64,000 nt of DNA from Opisthorchis felineus (Eukaryota; Platyhelminthes; Trematoda; Opisthorchiida; Opisthorchiidae). The number at the start of each line of letters is the position of its first letter. Position 1 is the stretch's first letter. The position numbers and the translations under genes are program-made. The stretch is taken from positions 75,445 to 139,444 of the forward strand of contig SJOL01001501.1 in NCBI GenBank assembly GCA_004794785.1, given 5' to 3'. Below, piece after piece: positions 33,021-46,866 of the stretch. A model generated the notes under the pieces. That model was not told the origin of the DNA, made no database searches, and was given only the letters and a program-made list of their open reading frames with translations.

Positions 33021-36000
33021 GCTTTCAAGGGGAGTTCACCACAGATTTTGTTTTGTTTAAGGCTAAACCGGTAGGTGTAGATTTTAAGAGTTTCATCCAG
33101 ATTAAAAAAAGTAGCTGATTCCAGATACGAATGAAATAACCAGCAGGTACAGTTTACCGTGCACCGTTCACCTTACACTGACTCGCTTTGCTATGTATGC
33201 CTGCATCCGAATGTCGGTGAAGGGCTCATTTGAAAAGTGGAAACGTATTTGGAAGCTGACCCAAAACGACACCTTGCAAATTGGTCGGTATTTTTAGTGG
33301 GCATTCCAGATGTTCAAAAGAGCACTGTGAAATGACTAGTAGTGGACGGCTGCAATTTCTCCAACCGGACATTTTCGACAATATCCAGATGAGTACCATA
33401 TATTAAGGATTTCACTGATTACAGAGCCGGACCATGCGGACGATGACTTTTCCGTTTTATTGACATCTCCGCATCGAATGTCGGGTTTACACCACACGCA
33501 GTCAGCTTCCATAAAGAACATTCAGCATGCTGACCAGGAATGTGCAGCCGAAGACTCCGATTTCCGCAGTCTTGGTAGCCAGGCCACCTGCTTAGCCCGA
33601 AAGGATCGCTGACCACTGGGGCAACTGCACACATTGGCGATCATCATTAGCTATTTTGGTTGATCCACTGCACGTCGAGTCAACAACAAGACGAGAACAA
33701 TAGCCTTGAAAACCGTCGTCGTCAATCAACAGCGAAATATGAGAAGTGAAGACAGGGATCGGACATTTCAACCTTTTCCTCCATCGCCAATTTAACCACC
33801 AATATCCCACTGAAGATATCACAAACTCTACGCCACAGACCTTCAGCTCGCGGAATTCACAAAAATGAAACCGGATATGGAAGTCTAGGCACTTTATTAA
33901 GTTTTGTGTTTTGTTTACATTTCGTTACGAATCTCCGAGCACTTAAATTGCTACTTTTATATCCAGATATGCAGTGTTTATCCATAAACTGGAGAAATCC
34001 TTCATAAACCGTTGTAGTTACTTTTATAATATCTTCCCCATCAGTGCACCGCAATAAAACGTAGTGATAAACAGAAGGTTCACAGAGCCACGTCCCCAGT
34101 CTGCGAAAGATAGCTGAACTGAACTGTGACAAAAATGAATTGAATGCTAACGATGTCGCTATGGGGCATAGCTACATTTGATACCACAGAAAAATTGCTT
34201 CTAGGAAGCTAATGGAATTATACTATCTTACGTCTGAATCAGGTTGTCCATAAATGCAAACGAATTTGATGGTATCTCGTCCGAAGTTGCTTTGATGAGA
34301 TTCCAGACAGCTCTCAGTTGCACAGAAGAGACTGGTTTGGTTTTTGTTTGATCATTTTGCCCACACATTACTGGGTGATTGAAACAACCTCAGAGCTAAA
34401 TCTCTGCGTTTTTTGAATGACCGTCTATTTGTATGAATTAAATGGACACAGTCCCTATCACTCAGCAGGGAGATGTAATTGTGGACGTTCAACTTATTGG
34501 CAGCAAACAAAATAATTCAATTTTAACCAGGGTAGTAAATAAAGGCAAACGCGTGATGTCGTAGGATAAACTTTTGAAGCATTATATATTACGGTCGCTT
34601 AGGGTCGGATTCAGTTTAATAAAACAATAGCTAGCTAACGAGTGGTAGTTACATCCTTGTGCCCAGTTTCTGTTGAATAACCTTCGAGCATTTCGGACAA
34701 CTTTGTACGGGATCATCTTGTTAGTATTGTTGCCGTTTCCTGAGTTTTAATAAACTGTATGATAGTACCTTGTCGTGTAAAGTCGAAGGACCTCCAAGAT
34801 GTTTGTTTGAGATAAAAGGTAGTGCGATGTTCTCATCTCAGAAAACAAGTCGAATTATGGTGTGCATTAATGTGTGCTGTAAGTGAGAACCAATGTGCAC
34901 ATTTTTAGTCTCCAATTAGCTAATGAAGTACTCGATTTCTTTCTCTAATATGCCAGTGGCGGTAAGTGAAATGATGAAAGTAAGGCGGCGAAACTGGCCT
35001 CAATACCGCATTTAAACACGTTCAGATATTTCTGCATGAGCATGGTTGATGATACCCAATAATGAAAAAATAGGTTTCCCTAACTTTAAAGGTTAAATGG
35101 GTCAACTTCTTCCTAACCGAGAAAAACCCATATGATTACGGGACCGCAATGCCTATCCGGCCAAGTTTGAAGCTATGAAAATTGCAGGTTGCAGACAGCA
35201 ATAGATTAAAGACCCTCAAAATAACAAGTGAAGTATCAGTTTGGAACTGATTACGCCATCATGTATACATGAGTGTTGTAATTCATTATTGGTATTAAAT
35301 ATATACACGTCGTGCGCGCCATGTAGCTGTCGGGATAACCAAACGGTCAACCAAATTTGGACTTCATGTCATGCTTCTCGCTTGCTGCTCAGAACATGGT
35401 GCTGCCAAAGTTATAACCTACAAATTTATCTTTCGTAAACCCTGGCACATTACTCTTTCCCAAGGGAAACCTCCAATAAGGTAACAATTGTTTCCTAATG
35501 AATTCCACGCTCCACGAAGTAAAACTCGCAGAAGCAAGGGGAGGCATCTTCTAGGTCCAAGAAGAGCTCGGTTAATCCCGGAAAGAAAAAAAGGCTCATG
35601 GATAGGCCTTACGCATTAGTGACTACATGGTGACCAATTCCATAGACACTGCTGACACATGCTGCTGCTCAAATGCCGAGCACTTCTTTAGATCGGATTT
35701 AATTTACTCAGCTTCATTAGTTGGCCTATGACACGCAAACAATGCCACCCAATCGGCCAAGCTAAAATCATAATACGACCTCTGATGGACTGGAAACAAA
35801 GTAAAGTAACATACGATATGTGTGTTAATTAAGTCAATTGTTCCTGTACTACAGAATATAAATTTGTTTTAAATGTTCGAGTTTCAAGTTTCTCGTTTGC
35901 CATCGGTTGGAAGAATTATTGTTTTTCCATAATATCTTGGAGGAAAGTAGCTGATTACATCTACATGGTTTCGCTTCATTGAACTTGTATATCTCTCAGC

Positions 36001-36153
36001 CGATTTGGAGTGACTATCCAGCGCTAATCATATTCCTTGTCCGTTGAAGACAGATGGACAGGTGGGCGAGAGCCACGATGAACAATTATTGTGTGGAATG
36101 AGGATTTCTTCAATCTAAAGCAACTCGAAATTGTTCTAATTGCAGTGATATTG
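33021..36153. other. no supportable gene
   Basis: Short frames only, mostly on the minus strand at 33336-34132. None is recognisable. Confidence 0.5.
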
Positions 36154-36194
36154 AATGACAACCAGCAGGAAATTGCTGCTGGATGATTGTCATT
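36154..36194. repeat. 15-bp inverted repeat with 7-nt loop and 4-nt insertion
   Basis: AATGACAACCAGCAG (36154-36168) pairs with CTGCTGG (36176-36182) plus TTGTCATT (36187-36194). The loop is 7 nt, and a 4-nt ATGA interrupts the right arm. Confidence 0.85.
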
Positions 36195-36373
36195 TTTTCA
36201 CAGATATTTCAATCCCGTATTAAAATGCGGTGTGAATGAGAGTGAATTTCACTCGAAATCGTACCCTCTAATCAGTCGCGGACATTCTTAGTTAACTCAG
36301 TGTGCATCAAGTAGGTTCTGTTGATGAGTAAGTGAGGTTATCACACTTAATGACACCAAGGAACACCGAACAC

Positions 36374-36384
36374 GGGGGGGGGGG
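36374..36384. repeat. homopolymer G run (11)
   Basis: Eleven consecutive G in otherwise AT-rich DNA. Could be a sequencing-length artefact or a G-quadruplex-prone tract. Confidence 0.9.
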
Positions 36385-37248
36385 CAAATTTGCACACTCC
36401 ACAGTTGAGTAAAAACAAGGACAATGAACCACCAAACAGCCAAGCTGCGTACTTCACGCTACCACATTCGAAGGTTGAAAACACAGACCACTTCATCCTC
36501 ACAATGTGTTCCTAGCTAATCTTAAATGGAAACACAGTTCTGAAATTAAAAGCTCTTATACAGTAGTCAGTACATCACACCCTAGGTCTCCTAAACTAGG
36601 TGTTGTCAAGTTGACTGGCGTTGCACGTAGAAAGTGAATCACTCCAAAGGAGAACGATGCATTATTCATAGATTTTGTTTAATGGCAGAAACTAAGACAA
36701 ACATCTATTTTCAAACTGCGGACAACGTGATGTCGTAGACGAGCAAACGATTGACCAACAATTTCAAAGCAGAAAATTACTATGAAGCAAATTTTGATGA
36801 AAGTTGCGGCTGCACGCTGGGTTCTGAAGATAATGGATTTATTTCCAGTCACCAGAGAATCAGACTAAACAATCCGTTTGATTGACTTACTCGTTTGAAA
36901 TATTTGGCTGAGAAATATAAAAGAAATCTATGCCTAGTAGCAAAACCAGTTTTCAAATAGTAAACTGATTTAACTTGTCTGGACTTGAGGTCTGCGGATA
37001 TGGAGAACAGCAGATCATCTGTATACTTTAAGGTAAAGCAGAGACGAGACTGTCTGTAAAGAAGCTCAGTCGATTGTATCCCAAGCAAGTTTCATATATA
37101 TCGTGAAACCGCGATGGAAGGAAGCCATTTATTTCGATGGTCAATATTGAAACCAACATTATATCGAAAGAATAGTCAAGAAATTTTTTTGCCTCTGGGT
37201 CTCAGAGAGGTGGACTTACATTTGCACATGTCTAACATGACGACCATC

Positions 37249-37272
37249 AATTAATATTACAATTAATATTAC
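37249..37272. repeat. perfect 12-bp tandem duplication
   Basis: AATTAATATTAC occurs twice head to tail. Confidence 0.9.
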
Positions 37273-37839
37273 CTGAAAATTTTTATAGTGAAGAATGGTC
37301 TGTAGTTCAAATAAAAACCCTAAAGTCACAGATTAAGCCCCAACAAACAGCAATAAATTTTTCTGCCGTTATACTTTCTGCTATTGTAAGGAATAGGACA
37401 AAATTTTGCGCATTGTTAGTTGTTTTGGTTGAAGAAAAATGTCGTCGATTGCTTATAAACATCATGTGGATTTCCATTTCTTTTAATTGGTTGAAACCAA
37501 AAAGTTCACTTTCATTCAACAAAGGCTGCAGTTGGAACTCTTGAGGTTTTTCTAAACAACAGAAATATTGGCGCAAACCGGCTTACGCTGCCTTTAACGC
37601 TGAAAAATAATGATGGATATCAAAAACTGGCAAGAACAACTCAGAATCAAATTAGAAATTAGCTTTATCTGGCTTGTTATGTTAACCAATACAAAGGCAA
37701 CCGACAGTCAATTGTATCAGCAACTCTGTGTGGTCGACAAATGTATATGAAGTCCGGTATTGAATCCCAAGTTCATTGTTTGTTTGGTACATAACTTTGT
37801 TGCCTCGCTGTTTTGTCCATTTTTTCCAGGATGGGTCGA

Positions 37840-38070
37840 AGCAAATTTGTCGATTTCATATAAACTTCACGCTTATATCACTCTTGTTTAAAAATTCGTC
37901 CTCATGTCCTGGCGCAATATTCGGTTGCATCCATACCAAGGTGGGGAATGCACTGGACCCGAATTTCGCCCTTATTAAAGCTCATCAACAGCGTATAACC
38001 TTAGCCATGCCGGGGTTTGAAATCCGCTAATCTGACATGCGAGGCGAGGGTGTTACCACTACTCCACTAC
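37840..38070 (-). repeat. family B tRNA-headed SINE-like copy with hammerhead
   Basis: Read on the minus strand, the unit starts with a tRNA-like head from about 38067 to 38008: GTAGTGGTAACACCCTCGCC as the A-box side, then GGATTTCAAACCCCGGC as the B-box/T-arm side. These internal boxes would direct RNA polymerase III transcription. The ribozyme (37994-37950) follows, then a tail (CCCCA, TTGGTATGGATG, AATATTGCGCCA, GACGA, AAGAGTGATATAA) that is colinear with the tail of the 54.5-kb copy. Architecture and size match the schistosome Sm-alpha type of element, a SINE-like repeat with a pol III head and a hammerhead. The outer 3' boundary is uncertain by tens of bases. Target-site duplications were not identified. 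Confidence 0.8.
37950..37994 (-). ncRNA. type I hammerhead ribozyme, core C3 to U
   Basis: Minus-strand fold. Stem I is ACGCUG (37994-37989) with CAGUGC (37955-37950): five pairs, with the outermost A-C mismatched. The first core strand is UUGAUGA (37988-37982), so C3 is U. Stem II is GCUU (37981-37978) with GGGC (37971-37968), with a 6-nt loop. The second core strand is GAA (37967-37965). Stem III is AUUC with GGGU (37964-37957) and has no loop. Cleavage-site C17 is at 37956. The C3 substitution should inactivate it. The same C3U change is present in the 44.2- and 47.4-kb copies, so it may mark a sub-lineage or be a recurrent C-to-T decay. Confidence 0.85.
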
Positions 38071-39640
38071 CTGAAAAGGCGAATATGTTCACACTTGGGC
38101 GGTGTTATTTGTTTGCTCGACGCTTCGAAAGACGGCTCACTGACTGCCCTGGTTGTGTCGATTGATTGTCCCACCTGTCAGGAAGCCCCAGTCACATAGT
38201 GCCATAGACGCTTTGGAACCTGTTGGACACATCTCCTTCATATGTTGTCGATCAGCAAGGTTTCCTTATACAACGGAAACAGTACGACATATGAACATTC
38301 CTGAACACGTCCATGAGTGATCAATTTCTGCAGCAGCAACCCATGATGTGGACCTCCACCATCCTCGGTGTGTTTGCACCCTGGAGATTGTAATAACTAG
38401 TATAACACTTGTGTGGCTTCGAATAAATAGCACTCGCTATGAGTTTGTAGTAATTAACGGATCAAATGTTGTGACAGCTTAATATTTGCCATCTTTTAAA
38501 TAGTCCAACTGAGGCTCAAACGAACGTGGTCATTTGAGAAATGGAGGTATTTTCAAAGTACTCACGATTTTGGAAGAGATTACCTAACCCAAAGCCTTTC
38601 ATGAAGGGATCCCTTCCAAGCCAATAACAGCTTTAGTTGCTTCAACACGTGCTCCTAAAAGCGTTCGACGATGGTCTGACTACAAGGGTCATTTTCTCAC
38701 CATGTTATTCCAACTTGCCATGGTAGACAAAAACCTTACTATTTAAATTTTGAAGTCATTGACGCCAAACTTCTTTGCTCTTCATAAGTGAACAAAATTC
38801 AGTTTCGTTACAATGGCCTGGTGACAGCATAGTTATTCCTGAACAAACGACTACACGTTTTTTAGGATAAATTTTTTCGCAATACCCCAGCATGTCTGAG
38901 TGAGTGTAGTACTAATAAGTAGTACGGAAAATCCAGACTCCGGAATCCAAGCTTGTACACTTTGGGACGCAGTATAATCCTATATCGTTTGTCGGTTGTA
39001 TCACATGGAATAGCACTTAAAATGTTTGTTTTGATGTCATATTACGATAATCCCTCCAAGGTGCAGAAAACACAAGGTTTTACCTTCCGGATTGCGAACG
39101 TACCTTTTTTCAATAGGCCAATAAAATTTGGACCGGGGAATCTCGCTCAAACCTTGAAGCGCTTTATCTTGTAGGAGATCAGTGGCAAGAGAATACCCTA
39201 ATCAACAGGCTTCTAACTTTATTAAGCACAATATGAGTATAAGTGCTTTTTATCTTGAACGCAGTTTAATGCATAGTCGGCAATGTTTTTTCACCTGTTT
39301 TAGTGTGGTGTTGAGCAAATAGACAATTTAATATTCAACGGTGTCTAGTAAGTAAGGTGTTTGTCAGAATTGACATGGTGGTTGAGAGCCACATAGGTTT
39401 CAAATGTAAATGGAGTGCCTATAGTAAGCGGTCAGGAGTACAAGCTGAATTGTGTAAATATGTATGTATGCTTCTGGCCTTAGCAGTGGCTAAGAGACTA
39501 GATCTAATCGCTTGTGGAACCCAAGGAAGCACTTTTAAACAGGATTAAATGCCTGTTGGCCTGCTGTCGTGTAATGAGTAGGTGGTCAAAAACCTGACTG
39601 GTTTTGCAAGCTGTTGTCCTGTGACATACGCGCTTTCGAG
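38071..39640. other. no supportable gene
   Basis: Short frames only. Confidence 0.5.
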
Positions 39641-39782
39641 TGAGTTCTTGAATGATCCTGGTTCACTCTGTCGATTTATTATGTCTGTCCTGTGCATGTG
39701 TGCGTAACGGTTGACTTCGTTCATTGTGTGAGCCCTAATGAGACCATGGAATATTGGGCCAATTCACTACCACTTGAACCTT
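39641..39782 (+). repeat. dispersed repeat C, copy 2
   Basis: Partner of 12651-12807, same strand: GATCCTGGTTCACTCTG, TGTCCTG, CTAATGAGACCATGG, ACTTGAACC. Confidence 0.6.
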
Positions 39783-42700
39783 CTGGAATTCGTCCGCCAT
39801 AAACTATAAGTGTGAGGTGTGCCTCCAGGTTTTCGCTTGGCATTCACTAATTCGACTTATGCCGCGATGCCCTGATGTGTTAAATGGATGCGATAAGGTA
39901 CAAAACGCCCTTATTATGACCCGTATTTGTTGACCTGTGTGTATCTGAGAAACTTGCCAAAGCTGCACGAAATGGCAAAATGTATGTTTTGGCACTAAGC
40001 TGTTGCGTTGTGTTGGTGAGGTCAAAATGAATTCGAAATTATGAAAAAGATTCCCGAAATACTTTTCACTCAGTGTACGGAAGAAGCTTCCATGTGAATC
40101 AAAGCGATCGACTTTTCTAGATAGCTGATTTTCTAATCGAGCTGATTTCTCTTAGATTTTGAGGTTAGGACATCCCATGGTCAAGTTCACTTTTGCTTTT
40201 AACTTCGCTAGTTTCCATAAGCGTCTACCCACATGGAACTACATTTTTACATTTTTCTTCCTCCAGCTACTGAGAACTGACTTTGTCTAAAATTGTAATT
40301 GGTATACGACATGTAGGCATTCAAACATAAGCACGATTTTTCTCCTTGAGTTTTTGATCATTTAGGCAAACATTCTACTAACTAAACTGCGGATTTACAA
40401 TCCACAATTTCTTTTTTCGACACGAAGATGAGGGTGGTAACTCAACAAAAATTCCCAGTTGTAATGTCGCTTTATAGTCACGATGTTTCAATTACTACTG
40501 ATTAACTTCATTTAGGCTGTGGGACCGGATGAATCCACCATTGAATAGTTTGGAGATTTTTAATAGCAGTCTGGTGTCTGCTACTTGTGTTGTAATGGCC
40601 AGTGACCACAAGTTTATTAGACCATTAACATTCCAGCAATAGGCAATCAGTTTCTTTCCTCATCATTTTTTCCCTAGGGCAGAGCAGAATTTGTTAGCTG
40701 TCCTTGTTCAGTGTCATGGGACAGCTGGCAATCTTTTGGCCCTGTACAGCTACACTGTAAGTAAAAGTCTAAGCTTAAAGGTCAGTCTGAGGGAACAAGC
40801 AGGCTAATTTTTGCCTGAGCCAGATGATACAAATAAAAGCACTGTGCACATAAAATCAACAGTGCGTTAGAGGGACCGGATAGAATATCAAGTTCAAGTA
40901 GCGAATTTCACCTTCTGGTGGACCTCAAGCTGAGACTCAGGTGAGGTTTATCTGTGGCCATCACCAGTGAAGCGGTGTGCATCAAAAATTTGAAAATGTA
41001 AAAAAAGCATTCGAACTGTTCTTCAGCAGTGATTTTTGTTTGGGAAAACACGGATGTCTTGGAAGGTATTTCCAGCTGGCAACCGAATACACTGGTTATT
41101 ATCATTGCCTAATTTTTCGTTTCTTCTGAGAAATGTGCTAACCGTTGTTTCAAGAAATAACGGTTTTGTGCTCGATTTTGGAGAAGGCGCTGAACAGTTC
41201 AGTGAAGTGTAATGATATCTGCTGTAGACATGCCATGGAAGGTTTATCTGTACAATTAAAAACACGTAATATAAAGACGAAGCGCAATTTTTCAGGACAT
41301 TGAACTCTAGACTTAGTCTTCGGTCTATCTTGAGCAGTTCACCATGAATCATTTTTTGAATAAAAAGTAATCCGTGGGCCTCCTCAACTGCATTTGCTTA
41401 CAAACGGTAAACAAATACAAATAAGGATGATATTCGCGCATTCATCCAGAGTACATAACAAAGTGATTTCAAACTCAGATGAATTTTTTGAATAAGGCGC
41501 GTGCGATTCAGATCCATACCATTATCAATGGGCTATGCAATAGAGCAGTATTTGAAGTGCTAAATCTCCACTTACACGCAAAAAACCAAATGCAAGTAAC
41601 TTTGTGGCATGTGGACTTACACTGAATTACAAGCCCCATGGTTGTATGTAGATTTTGGGGCTGTCGGTTCGGAGCAAGTCTTTCGAAAAGTTTGAGGGAC
41701 TGCTTCATGGCCAGCATTTTTACAATTTGTAAGCACAGTAGTCTAATTTAAGGCTGCACCGTGTTCGTTTTTAGCGAAAAGGGTCGTATTTTTCCTTCAG
41801 GTCAATGGCCTTTCATTTGCCAAAATGATCAGCACTAATGTTTTTTAGCTGACGTTAAAAGAGGACAAACAATTTGTAAACTAGAACTCAAGCATTCGTT
41901 CATATTTACACAGTTGTTAGGAACCCCTGCACCAGCATTTTGGAGATGGGAATAAAAATCGTGTTGAAACGATTGTTACCAAACGACCAGTGACCACGTT
42001 GGTCAACACTCGCGAAAAAAGGAAATATGGACCAAGGCCTAAATATCCAGTGCAGTGTGACCGATTGAGTTGAGACCGTTTTCCTGGGGAGGAAAAACTT
42101 GTCTTGTTGTTCTCAAGCACACTCACTCGTTTCAGGGATTTACACCAAAACTCTAACAGCAGAGATTGCATTTTTTCACTCTATGGTTTGAGAATCTTTG
42201 AGTGTTTTTCAAACGGCCACGATGTCAGATGTAACCTTCGTCTTATGGGACTTATGTGTTGTAGGCTGAAGTGCCGTTAGGTTCTTTGCGCAAGTCAGGT
42301 GCGCTACTACTTGTCTAGGCGCAGCCGAATAGTAGGATGTTCGGCTGTTGTGCTTTCTAAATAATCAGAGTACATCAAATTTTTGTTGCAGCCCCATCTC
42401 CACTTTTATAAAAAAACGTCCTCTTAATCCTGGTTTTCCCTGGTCCAGTGTCATGGTTTTGTCCGTTAAGTTTTCCACAACAAGTGATCCTTTGCGAGCA
42501 GTACAAACAGTTCTGACCAGCTAGTTCAAATGGAGAAAATATTACATATTTTTCCCTAACGGGGACTGAACATAGTGATATCCAGCAACTGTATGCCCTG
42601 TGACCAGTCCAAAAGAAGGGAAATTGTTGAGAGCTTATTAGAACCTGAACTCGAGACATATTATCTCACTTGGTTTACTCTACTGGGAGCGTGACCAAGA

Positions 42701-43929
42701 AAGCTGTATCTAATCGCGTCAAGAGGAGTGCTGTTCACAAAACTAACTGGAACATTGTGCTAGTATAAGCTAAGATGGACAGTTAAACCAAACGAATCAC
42801 AAGAGTGAGGGGATCTGCCAAAATGTGTCACTGTTGGAGGTATCTACAACAGGTTCAACGAAACACTACTCATAATAATAGCATACCGTGATAGTGTATT
42901 TGACCACAAAGCAATGCGACCATCCGTCTTCCTTCGTATCGAAGATTTAGAATGGTTCAGTTTTAAAACTTGTCATGCAATACATAACTTACCTATGCAA
43001 TCGAACATTCGTTTTATTTCCTTTGGAATCCACAGGCACTGCGTAGCAGACAAATAAAACGGGTTATCATTTTGAAAGTGTAATACTGACATTTTGGTCG
43101 GTTTTCCTTCGCTACTTCTCCTCGGCATTGTCTCACCTTGACTGATCAAGGAAACGATGTTAGAAGCATTTAGCTCTTCGAGGTCGGACGTCAGCGTGGA
43201 CTCAGTCCTAACTTTATCATACTAAACGTAAACCCATCTTAAGCCAGCTCAGTTTTGCCTCCCCTCAGCATGAAATAATACCGCTACGTTATCCGCTGAC
43301 AGGACCAATTGAGTTGTTTCTTCACGTGGTGTATGCTGTGCAGGAATTAAATTTTACTTTTTGTAAAGCACATAAGCAACACATTCTTTCACAGTTTCAT
43401 TTCTTGAAAACAATAAATCTGAGCTTTTCAGTAATACGAAGTCTCTTACACTACACAATGATTCCCAAACACGAGTGAGATAAGCAGAAAAACAGGGCTG
43501 TCAGTCTACTTTCTAGCCTATGTCAAACATAACCATCCATTTTTTCTCATAGTCTGATTGACGATGGATTGAAGTATTTTTTCTTGCATTGTTGGGTGTC
43601 CCAGTGTTAATGTCCGAGCGTGCGTAGCTTGTGCACACCACGAACGCCTGTAGACATTTGACCATTGCTACACATTATTTAAAGAGTCAGCTCGTCAACC
43701 AGTTGGCTAACAGCCCAAATCACAGCAGCCGTTGTGTTGAGAGCTTTGGACAAATCTGCGATTGTTGAGGAAAACAGACTCAACTCCGGTGAAGTTGATA
43801 GGTGGGGAATGACCACCTATATTTCAATTTGGGTTCTTGAGGAAGGGTAAGCTCTTCATTTACTAACAAATATATAGTAAAACGAACGTTGTCTCGCTGA
43901 TGGTAGTGTGAGGAAATTTGGTAATTTTA
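39783..43929. other. no supportable gene
   Basis: Short frames only. The 109-codon minus frame at 41023-41352 shows no recognisable domain. Confidence 0.5.
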
Positions 43930-44050
43930 AAATGAGGTTGTGTTCTTTCAGTGAGGCCAACCCATCCTGAAACGCCGAGAAGCACTCTGAAGCTGTTTCA
44001 CCCTTACTACGAATCATCAGCATTTCGAAGCTCACGAAATTCAGAAAGCT
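43930..44050 (-). repeat. dispersed repeat F, copy 1
   Basis: The minus strand aligns with 47520-47635 plus: CGAAATGCTGATGATT/ACACTACTGATTATT, AGTAAGGGTGAAAC/AGTATGGGCGAAG, TGCTTCTCGGCGTTTCAG/TGCTTTTCAGCTTTTCAG, TGGCCTCACTG/TGGCTTCGCTG. The two short frames translate similarly (CFSAFQ..LASL), but I take this as a consequence of DNA homology. Its position relative to the family B copy is the same as at 47 kb. Confidence 0.65.
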
Positions 44051-44204
44051 CAGAGGAAGCATATTTACACAAGATGGGTGAAACCTCCATCTGAGAGGCG
44101 GTCGATAAGTGACCGCATAGTGTGGATTCTGCCACTGAAGGATGAGCGGTGCTCTATCCCTTCTAAGTAAGAGATAGCCAAACTAATCAAACTAATTTTC
44201 AGCT

Positions 44205-44380
44205 GTTTTGGACAAAATGTTAGGCTTCCAAACACGGATCGGAAGGTCGCCGATCCGAAATTCTTTGGGTTGCATGTGACGCGCACTGTTGATGATTCCC
44301 AGTGAGGATGAAACAAGTGCACAGTATTTCCCGGCTTTTCGGCCTAGACTGGCGTCATTGACAGGACGAAGATTCAATTG
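44205..44380 (+). repeat. family B copy with decayed hammerhead
   Basis: A T-arm-like block (GGTCGCCGATCC near 44247-44258) precedes the ribozyme-derived segment 44283-44325: GCACUG, UUGAUGA (44289-44295), UUCC with GGAU as stem II, GAA and A15.1 (44310-44313), then AC..GU as a very short stem III. The nucleotide at the cleavage position would be G, which hammerheads do not accept, and C3 is U, so this copy is dead. Upstream and core sequence align with the 47.4-kb copy (GCGCACTGTTGATG, TTCCCA). A tail block, ACAGGACGAAGATTCAATT, recalls the tail of the 38.0-kb copy. Confidence 0.7.
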
Positions 44381-46784
44381 TATCACTGACTGCTTAAACC
44401 CTTAGCAGTTGGACTGGCTAATAATGCAATTACCTCTAGTGATCATTCCTTATGTTATCCACATCGACAACAAAGAGCAAACAATTTCCTGTACAGTACT
44501 TATTGAAAAAACAAGCAGGCCTCAAATTGCCCTAAAAAATTAAAACCAATTTGACATTCATGCACGTAACACATAAGATATGGAAGGTTTTGCATTCGTA
44601 ATATTAAATGGTGTTTTCACCCTCACAAAACAGCAGATGGGCAAGACTGGCGCAACGTTAACTGTCAACTGACTTGACGAAGACCTACGGGCATTCATCA
44701 AGGGTTTGAACAATTTAGAACGCTTGCTGAATGCAGTACCTGGGCGACTGGGTGATAAGCGCAGAAAAAATAAACTTAATTTGCCTTTCAATATGGTACC
44801 TTTGGGACAAGCCGCCCATGCTGCTGAAACTCAGATGATGATCTAATCGAACTCGGAACGGCACTGGTGAGTAGGCGCTTCGATCGGGAATGTGTACGCA
44901 AAGAACCTTTGCGTCCATTGTAAAGCAAAGGTTTATAGTGCTAAAGTGATGAAATGGCTAAAAGAGTTTCATTACCGTTTTGTTACGTTACAGCACAACA
45001 ATAACGTTTGACCCCACGGTTGTGTTCAGTAGAGTGGCACGTTTTCGGCGATCATTGGAGGGTCATAGTTGGTCAGCTGCCTGTGTGCAAACAATCGATA
45101 GGTGCTTTCGGACACGCTCCGAGTTGGTTATTATTATTTGATATCTGCGTGGTCGCCGGACTGACAAGCACAGTGGTTGCCAAACAGTATTTGAATAGAT
45201 GGATTGTTAGCTTTGTACAGTTTACGACCCATAGGAAGTTGCATGTTTTCTTGTCTACTGAAAAACACGTTGAAGTTCATCCGTATTACATGAGTTGTTT
45301 ACTTCTGCTGATATTGCATTTTGACTACTGATTGGTAAACCAAAATTCTCCCCGAGCTGTGTTCACTTCGAACAACCCCTATTTCTCTGACCACTTGAAA
45401 ATTCGCGAGATTGGATAATACTTTTGTGTTCTTGGGGAATTTCTTTATCCAATGATGCTCGGCCGATGCCGTCATTGTGTCGCTTGGGAAATAGCTAGCT
45501 ACAATAGATGAACACGCAGTTCAGTAAGGATGCATTACGATTTCCGAATGTGATATTTTGGCAGAATACTTCTAGTGTTGGTCATCTTCTGCAAAATTTA
45601 TTGGCCCACATACCTGAAATTGAAGTGCATTTTGTGACCGCCGCTATAGACTAAATCACATGTTGCGAAGTTGAGGTTTTTGCAATTTTCTATGAAACAA
45701 AATGTCACTCTCTGCATGTACTGTGCACTGTCAGTTGGATCGTTTTATATATTTGAAGATTTCTGCACTAGCAGCAAGTCTTTGTTTATACAAGTTGACT
45801 GACTTATGATGATACCACTTAGACGGATTTACCAAAGTGCACGACCACATATATCAGCGTAAATCGCAATAAATATATTTTCTCCAGCTGGAAGAACAAG
45901 AACGTCCGCCTTTTTCGAACAATTTCAGTGGTTTTATACAGCAAATGCCATGGAGTATTGACAGTATTATGGACAGTACTAAGAACATTTAAGGATTGTT
46001 TCTAATAATTAGGGACAATGTTGTCGCACATTGTCGTGTACAGATATCTTAAAACAACGTGCGTTCGAGCAATGACATTATTGGACAGATAGCACTGCAT
46101 GTTATTTAAAACATATTTGTTTGGTTATCACAGTTTTTACAGGTTTACAGGCTCTGTTGGGCGCTTGCCAAGTACTTGTATTCTAGGGTTGTTTTAGTGA
46201 GGTTGTTAGTTTTGCCGTAGTCTAGGCGATCATACTGATACCTGATCAACTCGTAGAGTAACGCATTTCTATAAAAATGTTTTGTGCCTCGTCGTTATTT
46301 TACTGAATAAATTATCCACTAAAATTAAAAGCGTTTTGTTCTACGGCCAACTCATTTTCAGCCGGGTTGTTAACCAGTCCGTTTCAGCAAAGCATATTTT
46401 TAGTGAAGAATTTTTAGAGATAATTTACCCTAATGAAGCAAACGAGATTTGTCGGTACATGAAAGTTTTTCTATTCTAGAATTAGTACCGTATAAATAAG
46501 GGAAATGTAAATTGTCAGTTGTATCTTGCAGAAAGTGAAGGCTTAACCAAAACGCCTGAAGCTTCTTGCAATAAACCATGGTACATTTGCAAATGCACCG
46601 TTTCGCATGTCTCACAGTTCTAAACACTGGACACATGTGAAAATTTATTATAAAACGAACTTGTTTCCATGCCTATGGATGGTTATATATTAGAAAAGCT
46701 TATTTTCCAGTAGCGGATACCTGAGTACACATTGGTATTAAATTGTTGAATTAGACTGTTTTTTTAGGCTAATTAGGAATCCGA
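44381..46784. other. no supportable gene
   Basis: Short frames only. The 107-codon frame at 45008-45331 has a hydrophobic stretch but no recognisable family. Confidence 0.5.
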
Positions 46785-46866
46785 TTTATACACTCATCTG
46801 CATATCAATTTGGTTTCGACAGGAAACTCAACTGTGACTCAGGAGAATCTCTCGGTTTTGATGTCA
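46785..46866 (+). repeat. family A head segment, isolated
   Basis: Matches the minus strand of 20201-20280 and both arms of 771-921: TATACACTCATCTGCATA, CAATTTGGTTT, GAATCTCTCG, TTTGATGT. Homology ends right after TGATGT, the same point at which the 20.2-kb copy changes to the post-cleavage segment. That suggests a real element boundary there. Confidence 0.7.

Noticed and set aside
36849..37088. Frame with KYTDDLLFS, resembling an RT box
   Set aside because: Isolated motif with no supporting flanking motifs.
43990..44030. Minus-strand CTGATGA ... GGGTGAAAC inside repeat F
   Set aside because: G10.1-C11.1 is absent, and neither stem I nor stem III can form. The 47.5-kb copy does not preserve the core.
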